A DNA stretch of 64,000 nucleotides, from contig CALFXE010000242.1 in assembly GCA_937927845.1 (NCBI GenBank), positions 1-64,000 of the forward strand. The letters are read 5' to 3'. The stretch's first letter is position 1, and the number at the start of each line of letters is the position of its first letter. This document shows, piece by piece, positions 43,281 to 51,391 of the stretch. The stretch is from an uncultured Paludibacter sp. (lineage in GTDB: Bacteria > Bacteroidota > Bacteroidia > Bacteroidales > Paludibacteraceae). The position numbers were made by a program, and so were the translations under genes. Below the pieces are notes generated by a model that was not told the DNA's origin, did no database searches, and saw nothing but the letters and a program-made list of their open reading frames with translations.

Positions 43281-46214
43281 ATGGCAGAAAATACAGAAAA
43301 AAAAGTACTTATTTCAGTTGAGATACTGAATAATTATGTAGAAACAAAAAAAGACCTCGATGCTGCAAAAAAGGCATTGAATGATTTCATAAAATCAGGC
43401 GAGAAAAATGCCGAAACACAGCAAGAGCTTGCAAAAAATTTAGCACAAGCAAATAATGCTTACAGGGATGCAAAGAAAGATTTGGAAAGCGCGTCAAGAG
43501 CGCAAGATTTACTAAATACCGCCCAAGAAAAAGCTAATAAAACACTTGGCGAAATGCGCAGGGAATTAACCGCTTTACGCAATACTCCTTTCGATGGTTT
43601 AACACCTGAGCAAATTCAGGAAGTAGAACAAAAGATGGTAAAATTAAATGCCGAAATAAGTTCGTATAATGACCGGATAAAAGGCATGGATACCACTCAA
43701 ATATGGAAAAATACCGCTGCCGGTATTGAGTTTTTTTCTGCTTCTGCTTCCGCATTCGCCAATACATTAAAAGTATTTGGAGTTGAAAGTGAGGGCGCGT
43801 TAGGAAAACTCCAAGAGAAAACAACAGAATTAATCGCTATTGTTCAGGCGATGGGTGTTGTTACTGAATACCTCAGCAAAAGCAAGGGAAAACTTTTATT
43901 GATGAACTTAGCAAATATCGCCGCCATGGTTAAAGAAAAAGCTGTTATGATTGCAACCTCAGCTACAACTTTAATCATGGGTAAATCCGCTGATGCTACA
44001 TCTGCTTCTTTCAAAAGAATGAGAGCTGCAATGTTGGCTACAGGTATAGGTGCTCTCATCATTGGTATTACAGCTTTAGTAGCAGTAATAAACAAATTAA
44101 ACAAAGCAAACTCTAATGTAGCATTACAGCAAGCCAAATTATCATCCGAGATAGAAAGAACTTCACAGGCAATCAACAGAATCAGCGAAGATGCAGATTT
44201 TGATGAAAAGATAGCGGAAGCTTCGGGCGCAAGTGTCAAAGAAATAAGGAAAATACGTTTTGAAGCTGTTCGAGCACAGATAGCACTTGCCGAAATGATG
44301 TCGGACAAAGTGTATGCGATGGGTAATAAAGCGACAAAAGAGCAGATTGATGAGGCTAAAAAACTAATGGATAATGCTTATGGTGCTGAAAAGGCGTATT
44401 TCAATCAAGTAACAATTGAAGATATTAAGTTTAGGACGGAACAAAAGAAAAGAGCTCAGAATAATTATCTCAAACTTATAGACCTTGAAAAACAAAAGAA
44501 CGAAGCCTCAATAAAAGCAGAAGCCGGCTATCAGAGTGATGATTTTCTTATTAAACAGAAGTATGCACAGCGACTGTTTGATTTGAATCAGCAAAGCGAG
44601 AAAGACAAGCTTTCCACTCAACTTAAATACGGTAAAATTACACAGGCAGAGTATAAAAAGAATATGGATGTTCTTGGGCTTCAGCAAAAAGAATTTTCCA
44701 ATAATCAAATAAAGAGTCTTAACGCTTATTATGATGAACAACGTAAATCTATTATTGGACTTTTGGAACAATCAACCGATGAACAAATAAAGTCTGTTAC
44801 AAAGAAATACGAAGAAGCACGCAAACAAATAGCATCTATGCCTGAACCCACCCGGATGAAAGATGAAAGTGATGAGGATTTCGATAAACGTTTTACCGAT
44901 TACAAACGATTTATGCTTGATAAGGCGTTTTATGAGTTTGACCTTGAAAAACAAAAGAATGCCGAAATTGCCGAGATAGAGAAAAACGCCATTGAAAAAC
45001 GACTTGGTAAAAAGTACGAGGGCGACCTTGCAAAGTTCACAGATAACGAGCGTGAAAAGAATCGTGTCGAAATCGAGATACTCGAAAAAGGTGCTAAAAA
45101 ACGAAAAGAGATTGCCGAAAAAGAATATAACGACAATAAGATTATATTAGACAAACAGCTTTCTGAAGGTATAATCTCACAGGAAAAATATAATGAAGAA
45201 GTTAAAAAAGGCAAATCAAAACTTAATCAGACCATTTATGAGGATGAAGCGAAAGCTCGTGAACTGAATAATCAGGCAATTCAACTGAATCTAAATAAAG
45301 AACTTCTTGAAGCCAACAACAATGCAACAGCCATTTATGAAGTCAAAAAGAAAGCCCTCGAAGCCGAACGAGAACTCTATAAAGACAATGCCGATAAACA
45401 GCTTGAAATTGCCAGAGCATTAGCCGATAATGAGCGTGAGTTGATAGAATCTCGCATCGCTAAGTTTGAAGAATGGAGCGGGCGCACGATGGAACTCCTT
45501 TCGGCTGTCAGTGATTTGGCACGGGCAAATGAAGAATCCGATTTACAACGCTATGAAGAAACGAATGAAAGAAAAAAAGAATCGTTCAAAGAAAGGCTTG
45601 ACAAAGGATTGATTTCAGAAAAGGAATACAATAGGCAGGTAGCGCAGGCGGATGCGCAACTCGACAAACAAAAAGCTGAAATAGCCCGGAAACAAGCCAT
45701 AAGGGAAAAGCTTCTTGGAGCATTTCAAATTGGGCTAAACACCGCCGCTGCCATAATGAAAATTTGGGCGGAAGTCCCTAAAATGGATTTTGGAGTTTCA
45801 ACCGTTGCTTTGACCGCTGTCGCCGCTGCTTTGGGGGCTGTTCAACTGGCTACCGTTTTAGCAGCTCCTCTCCCTAAAGCCAAACGAGGGGCATTGTTAA
45901 GAGGCAACAGCCACGAGCAGGGAGGTATTCCCATCGAAGCCGAAGGTGGGGAGGTTATTATCAATAAACACAGTTCCCGGATGTTTCTACCATTACTTTC
46001 TAAAATCAACGAAGCAGGCGGAGGTATTCCATTTTTGCGACCGTATGGAGATGGAGGTTATGTACATCGGACAGTAGTAAATAATACCAATACCGGAATA
46101 ACAAAAGATGAAATGATAGAGGTATTGAAAGGGCTGAAAATTTATACGACAATTGAAGATATCCGGCGCGGCGATAAAAATTATACCGAAATAGAGCAAA
46201 ACGCAACATTTTAA
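43281..46214 (+). CDS. Tail tape-measure protein
   Basis: A 977-residue protein, longest in the prophage. Coiled-coil N-terminus (about 20-130), a hydrophobic segment at about 250-272 ('ATGIGALIIGITALVAVINK'), long Lys/Glu-rich helical middle (about 290-800), then hydrophobic stretches near 835-862 ('VALTAVAAALGAVQLATVLA') and a Gly-rich end 'RGNSHEQGGIPIEAEGGEVI'. These are the classic features of tape measures. By the usual rule of about 0.15 nm per residue, this suggests a tail near 150 nm, which is only an estimate. Confidence 0.9.
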   Translation: MAENTEKKVLISVEILNNYVETKKDLDAAKKALNDFIKSGEKNAETQQELAKNLAQANNAYRDAKKDLESASRAQDLLNTAQEKANKTLGEMRRELTALRNTPFDGLTPEQIQEVEQKMVKLNAEISSYNDRIKGMDTTQIWKNTAAGIEFFSASASAFANTLKVFGVESEGALGKLQEKTTELIAIVQAMGVVTEYLSKSKGKLLLMNLANIAAMVKEKAVMIATSATTLIMGKSADATSASFKRMRAAMLATGIGALIIGITALVAVINKLNKANSNVALQQAKLSSEIERTSQAINRISEDADFDEKIAEASGASVKEIRKIRFEAVRAQIALAEMMSDKVYAMGNKATKEQIDEAKKLMDNAYGAEKAYFNQVTIEDIKFRTEQKKRAQNNYLKLIDLEKQKNEASIKAEAGYQSDDFLIKQKYAQRLFDLNQQSEKDKLSTQLKYGKITQAEYKKNMDVLGLQQKEFSNNQIKSLNAYYDEQRKSIIGLLEQSTDEQIKSVTKKYEEARKQIASMPEPTRMKDESDEDFDKRFTDYKRFMLDKAFYEFDLEKQKNAEIAEIEKNAIEKRLGKKYEGDLAKFTDNEREKNRVEIEILEKGAKKRKEIAEKEYNDNKIILDKQLSEGIISQEKYNEEVKKGKSKLNQTIYEDEAKARELNNQAIQLNLNKELLEANNNATAIYEVKKKALEAERELYKDNADKQLEIARALADNERELIESRIAKFEEWSGRTMELLSAVSDLARANEESDLQRYEETNERKKESFKERLDKGLISEKEYNRQVAQADAQLDKQKAEIARKQAIREKLLGAFQIGLNTAAAIMKIWAEVPKMDFGVSTVALTAVAAALGAVQLATVLAAPLPKAKRGALLRGNSHEQGGIPIEAEGGEVIINKHSSRMFLPLLSKINEAGGGIPFLRPYGDGGYVHRTVVNNTNTGITKDEMIEVLKGLKIYTTIEDIRRGDKNYTEIEQNATF

Positions 46215-46247
46215 TTATCTTTGCTAAAACTTTAAAAATTAATTGTT

Positions 46248-46646
46248 ATGAAAATATTAACAGTAACATTATTTTTCCTCCTCATTATTTCCGCAGGCAA
46301 TGCACAAATAATTAATTGCACAAAGCAGGATAGCTTATATCAGGAATTAGCAATAAAACTTGATGTATCTGGAGATTATTTGATAAAAGCATCACATAAT
46401 ATTCGTAATGGTGCAATTGCATCTTTAATTTCAAGTGGGCTATTCATTGTTTCCGCAAATGCAAAAAGAAATATATGGAAAGACTCATCTTGTTTCTTTG
46501 GTTCTATTGCCGGCGTATATTCAATTTATCAATTTATTTGTGTTCCAATAAACTTGAATAAGTCAGGCAAAGCATTAAAAACTAAATCAAAATTAAATCA
46601 ACAGCATGTTGAATTACTCAATATGCAGCATAAATCAATCCCTTAA
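46248..46646 (+). CDS. Exported protein, 132 aa, moron-like
   Basis: Clear signal peptide (1-19, 'LFFLLIISAGNAQ'), then one or two hydrophobic helices (about 55-70, 83-98) and a basic tail. Not a typical virion protein; it stands alone between the tape measure and the terminator/promoter at 46666. It could alter the host envelope in the lysogen or after infection, e.g. exclusion. TATCTTTG at 46216-46223 is a possible private -7 element. Confidence 0.6.
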   Translation: MKILTVTLFFLLIISAGNAQIINCTKQDSLYQELAIKLDVSGDYLIKASHNIRNGAIASLISSGLFIVSANAKRNIWKDSSCFFGSIAGVYSIYQFICVPINLNKSGKALKTKSKLNQQHVELLNMQHKSIP

Positions 46647-46665
46647 TTTTTTTAAAGGATTTTTC

Positions 46666-46695
46666 TTTGTATCTCAAAAACTTTCCGTATATTTG
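46666..46695 (+). promoter_or_regulatory. Promoter before KilA-N gene
   Basis: TTTG at 46666-46669, 18-base spacer, exact -7 TATATTTG at 46688-46695. Transcription should start near 46702. Confidence 0.7.
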
Positions 46696-46701
46696 TAGTG
46701 C

Positions 46702-46757
46702 AAATCTCTTATTTTTAAATGGTGCGATGAAAGTCGCCCGCTTTTCGGGCTTTTTTT
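46702..46757 (+). ncRNA. Candidate short leader RNA / attenuator
   Basis: The interval between the promoter at 46666-46695 and the intrinsic terminator at 46736-46757 is only about 55 bases with no frame worth naming. It would give a small RNA, or an attenuated leader for the KilA-N gene that follows. Confidence 0.45.
46736..46757 (+). terminator. Strong intrinsic terminator in leader
   Basis: GCCCG-CTTTT-CGGGC followed by seven T. It lies between a full promoter and the GTG of the KilA-N gene (46780), not after a gene. Confidence 0.8.
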
Positions 46758-46779
46758 ATGTCCGGAATATTCTTTTTTT

Positions 46780-47523
46780 GTGCAAACCTCAAAGAAACAG
46801 AACGTTACGAGCGTTCAAAAAGTAGTTTACAGCTACAAAGGAAATCCTGTTCAATTTATCGTGAACGGAAAGTTAACTATCAATGCCACGGAAATGGCAA
46901 AACCCTTCGGAAAAGCCAAACACCCTAAAAATTGGCTTAGAAACCAACAAACGCAAGATTTTTTAACCGAATTAAGCAAGGTGCGAATTTGCGCCTTGGC
47001 TGATTTAGTGCAAGTTAAGTATGGCGGAGCTAATCCCGGCACATGGATGCACGAAGATGTAGCTTTGGAATTCGCACGTTGGTTGTCCCCATCTTTCGCT
47101 ATATGGTGCAATGACCGGATCAAAGAGCTACTCAGTGGCTTCCACACAATGCCAACATTGGCTAAAGCCAAAAGGGAAGTGAAACAACTCCCGCAGCAGA
47201 TTACTATTGAAGGAATGCCGATAGAGGAATACATGAAGATGCATTCAGAGATAACCATTCAGAGAAAGAAAAATTACGAAGAAAGAAACCGTGATATACC
47301 GTTGTTAGGTCCCGGTCTGACAACATTTATCTGGTGGACCGAAGCACCTTTGGAGACCAACATTAAAAATCTGTTGGCTATAATGAATAATAATTTAATG
47401 GAAGGGACATTCTACTATTACGAATACATGAAATTACTGCAGATAGTGAAGAGCTATAAGCAGGATGCTCAAAAACTGTCAGACCTGCTTTATTCCAAAT
47501 ACAAAATATACCCTAACACATAA
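46780..47523 (+). CDS. KilA-N domain protein
   Basis: A 247-residue DNA-binding protein; the GTG at 46780 is used, there being no in-frame ATG near. The KilA-N domain occupies about 10-110: 'FIVNGKLTINATEMAKPFGK', 'NWLRNQQTQDFLTEL', 'GTWMHEDVALEFARWLSPSF', 'IWCNDRIKELL'. The C-terminal half is helical and unassigned. KilA-N proteins in phages are anti-repressors, or host-killing or regulatory factors. Its own promoter and leader terminator, between tail and head modules, mark it as a separately controlled moron. Confidence 0.88.
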   Translation: MQTSKKQNVTSVQKVVYSYKGNPVQFIVNGKLTINATEMAKPFGKAKHPKNWLRNQQTQDFLTELSKVRICALADLVQVKYGGANPGTWMHEDVALEFARWLSPSFAIWCNDRIKELLSGFHTMPTLAKAKREVKQLPQQITIEGMPIEEYMKMHSEITIQRKKNYEERNRDIPLLGPGLTTFIWWTEAPLETNIKNLLAIMNNNLMEGTFYYYEYMKLLQIVKSYKQDAQKLSDLLYSKYKIYPNT

Positions 47524-47547
47524 TTTCATATATTCACTACCATTCAA

Positions 47548-47574
47548 GCCTCACCCTCACACGGTGGGGCTTTG
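47548..47574 (+). terminator. Terminator after KilA-N gene
   Basis: GCCTCACC (47548-47555) pairs with GGTGGGGC (47563-47570) with one G-T pair, followed by TTTGTTATTTT. It separates the KilA-N unit from the head genes. Confidence 0.7.
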
Positions 47575-47628
47575 TTATTTTCAACTTGTTCTGTAAAATT
47601 TCACCGAACAACCTAATCTATAACCGCC

Positions 47629-47636
47629 TACTTTTG
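47629..47636 (+). promoter_or_regulatory. Possible -7 element of head operon
   Basis: TACTTTTG matches TAnnTTTG and lies 18 bases before the protease start and after the terminator at 47548. The -33 is weak. Confidence 0.45.
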
Positions 47637-47654
47637 TAAAAAAGCAGTGCACTG

Positions 47655-48704
47655 ATGATCGAAATAAACGTTTACAAACCTATTGACAAGGAGGATGTCT
47701 TCTTCAAGTACTTTGGAGAAGAAGATCCATTCGCATTTTCGGCAGATACCATTCATGAAATCTTCGACAGAAACCCGAACGAAAAAGAATTTAAATTCAA
47801 CATCAATTGTGATGGAGGGCTTGTGTCGGAAGGATTACGAATATATGACGTTTTAAGAACCTCCGGTAAAACTTTTCATTGCAATGTGGAAGGCGGTTGC
47901 CATTCAATGGCAATTGTGCTATTACTCGCTGCACCAAAAGAAAACCGGAGTGCCAACCCAAATGCCAGGGCATTAATTCATGAGGTACGTGGCGGGTCAT
48001 GGGAGTCTTTGACATCAGAAGAACTTCGTACGCTTGCCGATGAAGTAGATAGCGAGCAAAACGCTATCCTTGATATTTACACTGAAAGAACGGGGAAAGA
48101 TCGCACGGAATTAGAAAATCTAATGAAAGAAGAAAAGGTACGCACTGCACAGGAACTACTTAATTACGGATTCATATCAAAAATAAATACTTATTCTACT
48201 AACAAAAACAAAGGAACAATGAGCAAACAAAAAAAACAAGCTATTCTCAACGCTGCGGATAAATTTCTGAAAGGGTTGAAGAATTTGCTTAAACCCGAAG
48301 ACGTCGTAAACTACGACTTCACGGACGAAGATGGTAATATTTTGTTCTCTACCGAAAAAGAAGATGACAGCCTCGAAGTAGGCGATGCAGCTTCTCCGGA
48401 TGGAACATTTACATTGCCTGACGGACGAACGGTTACTATTGCCGACGGCGTAGTTACCGAAATCACTGAATCACCGGAAGAAGATGAAGAGGTTGAAAAT
48501 CTTCAGAACCGTATCAGTGAATTGGAGAATGCACTCACAGAGGCGCAAACAATTATCACCAACTTACGTAATGAGTTGGGCAGTTCTTATCAGGCAAAGC
48601 CACGCAACAATCAACCCAAAGGAGGCAAACAAGCTCCAAGCGTGGAAGATATTAAAAACGATTTGCGTGAAAAGCGTAATCAAATGAAAGGAGGGAAAAA
48701 ATAA
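47655..48704 (+). CDS. ClpP-type prohead protease with C-terminal scaffold region
   Basis: A 349-residue S14-family head-maturation protease: ClpP-like domain (about 1-185) with 'FNINCDGGLVSEGLRIYDVL', catalytic Ser84 in 'GGCHSMAIVLLLAAP' and His109 in 'ALIHEVRGG'. The C-terminal 160 residues (about 189-349) are acidic and coiled-coil, ending basic, as in scaffolding proteins. It should assemble with capsid protein and then cut the scaffold. Stop overlaps the major capsid start by one base. Confidence 0.88.
   Translation: MIEINVYKPIDKEDVFFKYFGEEDPFAFSADTIHEIFDRNPNEKEFKFNINCDGGLVSEGLRIYDVLRTSGKTFHCNVEGGCHSMAIVLLLAAPKENRSANPNARALIHEVRGGSWESLTSEELRTLADEVDSEQNAILDIYTERTGKDRTELENLMKEEKVRTAQELLNYGFISKINTYSTNKNKGTMSKQKKQAILNAADKFLKGLKNLLKPEDVVNYDFTDEDGNILFSTEKEDDSLEVGDAASPDGTFTLPDGRTVTIADGVVTEITESPEEDEEVENLQNRISELENALTEAQTIITNLRNELGSSYQAKPRNNQPKGGKQAPSVEDIKNDLREKRNQMKGGKK
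48219..48704 (+). CDS. Nested scaffold protein (in-frame internal start)
   Basis: An ATG at 48219, codon 189 of the protease, is preceded by AAAGGAACA, one of the few Shine-Dalgarno-like sites here, and lies exactly where the protease domain ends. It would give a separate 161-residue scaffold, as lambda Nu3 does within gene C. Predicted from sequence and analogy only. Confidence 0.5.
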   Translation: MSKQKKQAILNAADKFLKGLKNLLKPEDVVNYDFTDEDGNILFSTEKEDDSLEVGDAASPDGTFTLPDGRTVTIADGVVTEITESPEEDEEVENLQNRISELENALTEAQTIITNLRNELGSSYQAKPRNNQPKGGKQAPSVEDIKNDLREKRNQMKGGKK

Positions 48705-49981
48705 TGGCATCAATTCTTGATTTTTCAAAATTCAGCTTTTCAGTTGAGGAAATACGCGCAGTCAAAGAACTTATCTTTGACGAGGTTATAGAATCTCCTG
48801 AATTATCACTTTTCGCTACTGTTTATCCGGGTATTGTGTACGATAAAGAAGTGGGATTTGTTGGAGAGGGCGGGTTGGTCGGTGTTGCCGGTCAAGGATG
48901 TGATCCTGAGCCTCAAGATTACAACATAGGAACAAGGGTTGTGCGATGGGAGCCCAAAAACTGGGAGATACTTATCCATCAGTGTGCAAAGGATCTTGAG
49001 GATACTGCAGGTCTGTATTCATTGAAAACAGGTATAGCGATCAATGATTTTACAGCTTCCGATTACATGGCAATCATTGTCGAAGTATTATCGAAAAACG
49101 TAAAAGAGTTTGTTATCCGCCTGGTGTGGTTTAATGATGTCGATGCTGATAATACTATTATTGAGAAATTACCTACAGCAGCTGTAACAGAACAAACAGC
49201 AGGTCAGGCAATCGCAGGGACTGTTTATGCCGGAGTAACATCCGAAACTGTCGATGCTGTAAAATGCGCTTTGGCAAACGGTACGGTGGTTTATCTCAAT
49301 GATACTGCTGCTGTCGGCAATGCACAGGTGGATACTATCTATTATTCGAAAGATACAGTAAATAAAACTACCGTGTATTCAGGCGGTGATATTACTCCCG
49401 GTGCTGCGGTTAAGTATTTTAATATCATCAATGGATTTTTCAAACAGATGGAAATTCAAATTACCGGAAACGCTGAGCAGCATGTAGCAATAGCAGAAAA
49501 CGCAGGAGCAACTTATGTAGCTCAAAGATTAACTCCGGCTAATGTGCGGGACGTGTATTTACCTGGATTAATCTATGATGCCAACATGATTCTTAGGGGC
49601 ATGGATAATGGTGTCATCCTGTGTACGCAATCATTCTATGATGGATATTCTAAATCTCTAAAGGGGATATCACTCTCAGAATTGTATGTAAACTTAACAG
49701 AAGGTATAAAGGTCCTTACTTATGATGGTATTCCGCTTGTTCCTATGAAGATTTGGGATAAAATTATCAAGACTTACTACAACAACGGGGCTCGCCTCTT
49801 GAATCCTCATAGGGCTGTTTATGTGACAAAGGATATTCTTGCTGTTGGTGTTGATTCTGAAAGTTCATTCGGTGATTTGGATATCTGGTATAACAAAGAT
49901 AGCCGTAAGGTAAAAATGGAAAGCATGGGCAAAGCTGATGCTAAACTGTTGAATCCCGAACTATTCCAAATTGCTATTTAA
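48704..49981 (+). CDS. Major capsid protein
   Basis: A 425-residue protein directly after the protease/scaffold gene. It begins 'MASILDFSKFSFSVEEIRAV' and has an HK97-type arrangement: an N-arm, a P-domain helix, and a C-terminal 'YVNLTEGIKVLTYDGIPLVP' and 'NPHRAVYVTKDILAVGVDSE' region like the A-domain of Bacteroidetes phage capsids. A central insertion (about 150-260) is Thr/Ala-rich. Position and length support the call. Confidence 0.85.
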   Translation: MASILDFSKFSFSVEEIRAVKELIFDEVIESPELSLFATVYPGIVYDKEVGFVGEGGLVGVAGQGCDPEPQDYNIGTRVVRWEPKNWEILIHQCAKDLEDTAGLYSLKTGIAINDFTASDYMAIIVEVLSKNVKEFVIRLVWFNDVDADNTIIEKLPTAAVTEQTAGQAIAGTVYAGVTSETVDAVKCALANGTVVYLNDTAAVGNAQVDTIYYSKDTVNKTTVYSGGDITPGAAVKYFNIINGFFKQMEIQITGNAEQHVAIAENAGATYVAQRLTPANVRDVYLPGLIYDANMILRGMDNGVILCTQSFYDGYSKSLKGISLSELYVNLTEGIKVLTYDGIPLVPMKIWDKIIKTYYNNGARLLNPHRAVYVTKDILAVGVDSESSFGDLDIWYNKDSRKVKMESMGKADAKLLNPELFQIAI

Positions 49982-50046
49982 GTAAATAAAGGGAGAGAGT
50001 TAACATTAATCCTCTCCCTTAAAATTAAAGAAAGGAGAAAATAAAA

Positions 50047-50625
50047 ATGAATTGTTCAGATTTATTAGCAGCCGTAACAGCTGCACAGTGTGGTAAAAAT
50101 GCAACGGTCGGACTTGAAGATAACTTGATACTGGTCAACTTTAATGATGTAGATAAAGCTGCCTCTGTAGTGACAAGTGATGTGATCTCTGATTTGGTTT
50201 TAAAGTCAGGTAAAAAAGGTTACACCTTTACAACTATTGGGCGTTCGTTCAACGATGCCGGTGTTCCGTCTGTGAATAGAGGCACGTATAAAAATACGGT
50301 ATCACATTCTATTCCACTCAGAATTTTCATAAAAACAGAGCCGGCAAAGGCGTTTGTTAATAAACTTATAGCCGGTGCACGTTTTATGGCTATTGCAAAA
50401 AACAATGAAATTGGAACTGCAGGAGAGGTCAAATATGAAGTGTACGGATGGGACAATGGACTTGAAATTACCAATTTGGCAAGTACTGTAGCTATGGCTG
50501 ACGGAGTGGTATATGATGTAACGGTATCTTCTATAGATGGAGCAGGGGAAGGTTCACTTCCGAAATCAATATGGGATACAGACCTTGAAACTACAGAACT
50601 CATCATAGCAGGATTAACGACATGA
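50047..50625 (+). CDS. Major tail tube-like protein
   Basis: A 192-residue beta-rich protein ('NLILVNFNDVDKAASVVTSD', 'GWDNGLEITNLASTVAMADG', 'DTDLETTELIIAGLTT'). Size, composition and its acid/hydrophobic strands fit a tail-tube subunit, yet it lies among the head genes. A head-decoration protein is the main alternative. It follows a 9-bp hairpin at 49989-50020 and overlaps the next gene by 4 bases. Confidence 0.5.
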   Translation: MNCSDLLAAVTAAQCGKNATVGLEDNLILVNFNDVDKAASVVTSDVISDLVLKSGKKGYTFTTIGRSFNDAGVPSVNRGTYKNTVSHSIPLRIFIKTEPAKAFVNKLIAGARFMAIAKNNEIGTAGEVKYEVYGWDNGLEITNLASTVAMADGVVYDVTVSSIDGAGEGSLPKSIWDTDLETTELIIAGLTT

Positions 50626-51293
50626 TTAACCGTTTAAGGGTATTGCAGGCAAATAAGGGACAGTTCGCTAATGGTAGAGAATTGTCCTCAGCCTGTAAAA
50701 CAAATAAAGATTTACGGCACGAAATAGAGGTGCTTAGTAAACATATTCTTAACAAAAACGTATCAGGTTGTCAAAACTGCTATATGGATGCATACATTGA
50801 ACTTGTAAATTTAAATATAAATAAAGTTATGGAAAAGCAAAAATGTGACTTTAGACTTAGAGCAGGAGTTTTATTACGTGATGTTGTAAGTCGAGATCCC
50901 AAGAAGAATTGCTCCAATGCAAATATCACAAATGAACTGGCACTTTATCATCTGAAAACAAATCCGGAATGCCGGAAATATTTCGATAAAATTCCAGATG
51001 ATTTCAACGAACAGCTGAAATCTTATTTACTCCCGGCTGAAAAAGAAATCAAAGTTAAACAAGCTGAAGTTGAAGAAAAAGCAAAATTAGCAGTGGAAGC
51101 AGCTAAAAAAGTGCAAGCTGAAGCTGAAGAAAAAGCAGTTGCCCAGGTAGCAGCTATGCTCAAAGCCGGTGAAACTAAAACTGTCATTAAGGATAAATTT
51201 AAAGAGATTGAAAAGGTAGGTGAGAAAAATACTACCGTTAAATTTATTTCTGAATTGATTGCCAGGGCAGAAAAGCTAAATATGGCTAATTAA
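50622..51293 (+). CDS. Phage structural-module protein, 223 aa
   Basis: Helical 223-residue protein: 'CKTNKDLRHEIEVLSKHILN', a Cys-bearing segment ('NVSGCQNCYMDAYIELVNLN') and a long Ala/Glu/Lys coiled coil (about 140-195). Similar proteins follow capsid genes in Bacteroidetes phages. Function unknown. The tRNA-like gene starts 7 bases after its stop. Confidence 0.65.
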   Translation: MINRLRVLQANKGQFANGRELSSACKTNKDLRHEIEVLSKHILNKNVSGCQNCYMDAYIELVNLNINKVMEKQKCDFRLRAGVLLRDVVSRDPKKNCSNANITNELALYHLKTNPECRKYFDKIPDDFNEQLKSYLLPAEKEIKVKQAEVEEKAKLAVEAAKKVQAEAEEKAVAQVAAMLKAGETKTVIKDKFKEIEKVGEKNTTVKFISELIARAEKLNMAN

Positions 51294-51300
51294 CGTAAAA

Positions 51301-51374
51301 GCGGGATAGCGCAGTCAGGTTAAGCGCGTGAGAGTCATTATCTCAAGGTCAGCGGTTCGAATCCGTTTCCCGCA
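51301..51374 (+). tRNA. Phage tRNA with CAT anticodon, atypical
   Basis: A cloverleaf of 74 bases: D-arm GCGC/GCGC with GG in its loop, anticodon stem TGAGA/TCTCA with loop GTCATTA (anticodon CAT; Met or Ile2 type), 5-base variable region AGGTC, T-arm AGCGG-TTCGAAT-CCGTT. The acceptor stem has only 6 bp (GCGGGA/TCCCGC): one base is missing on each side. Position 32 is G and 37 is T, both unusual. CCA is not encoded. It may be a degenerate or altered tRNA. Confidence 0.75.
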
Positions 51375-51391
51375 ACTAAAATAAAATTTAC

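Noticed and set aside
49989..50020. Hairpin AAGGGAGAG/CTCTCCCTT after the capsid gene as a terminator
   Set aside because: No T-run follows on the + strand and structural genes continue directly; more likely an mRNA structure between capsid and the next gene.
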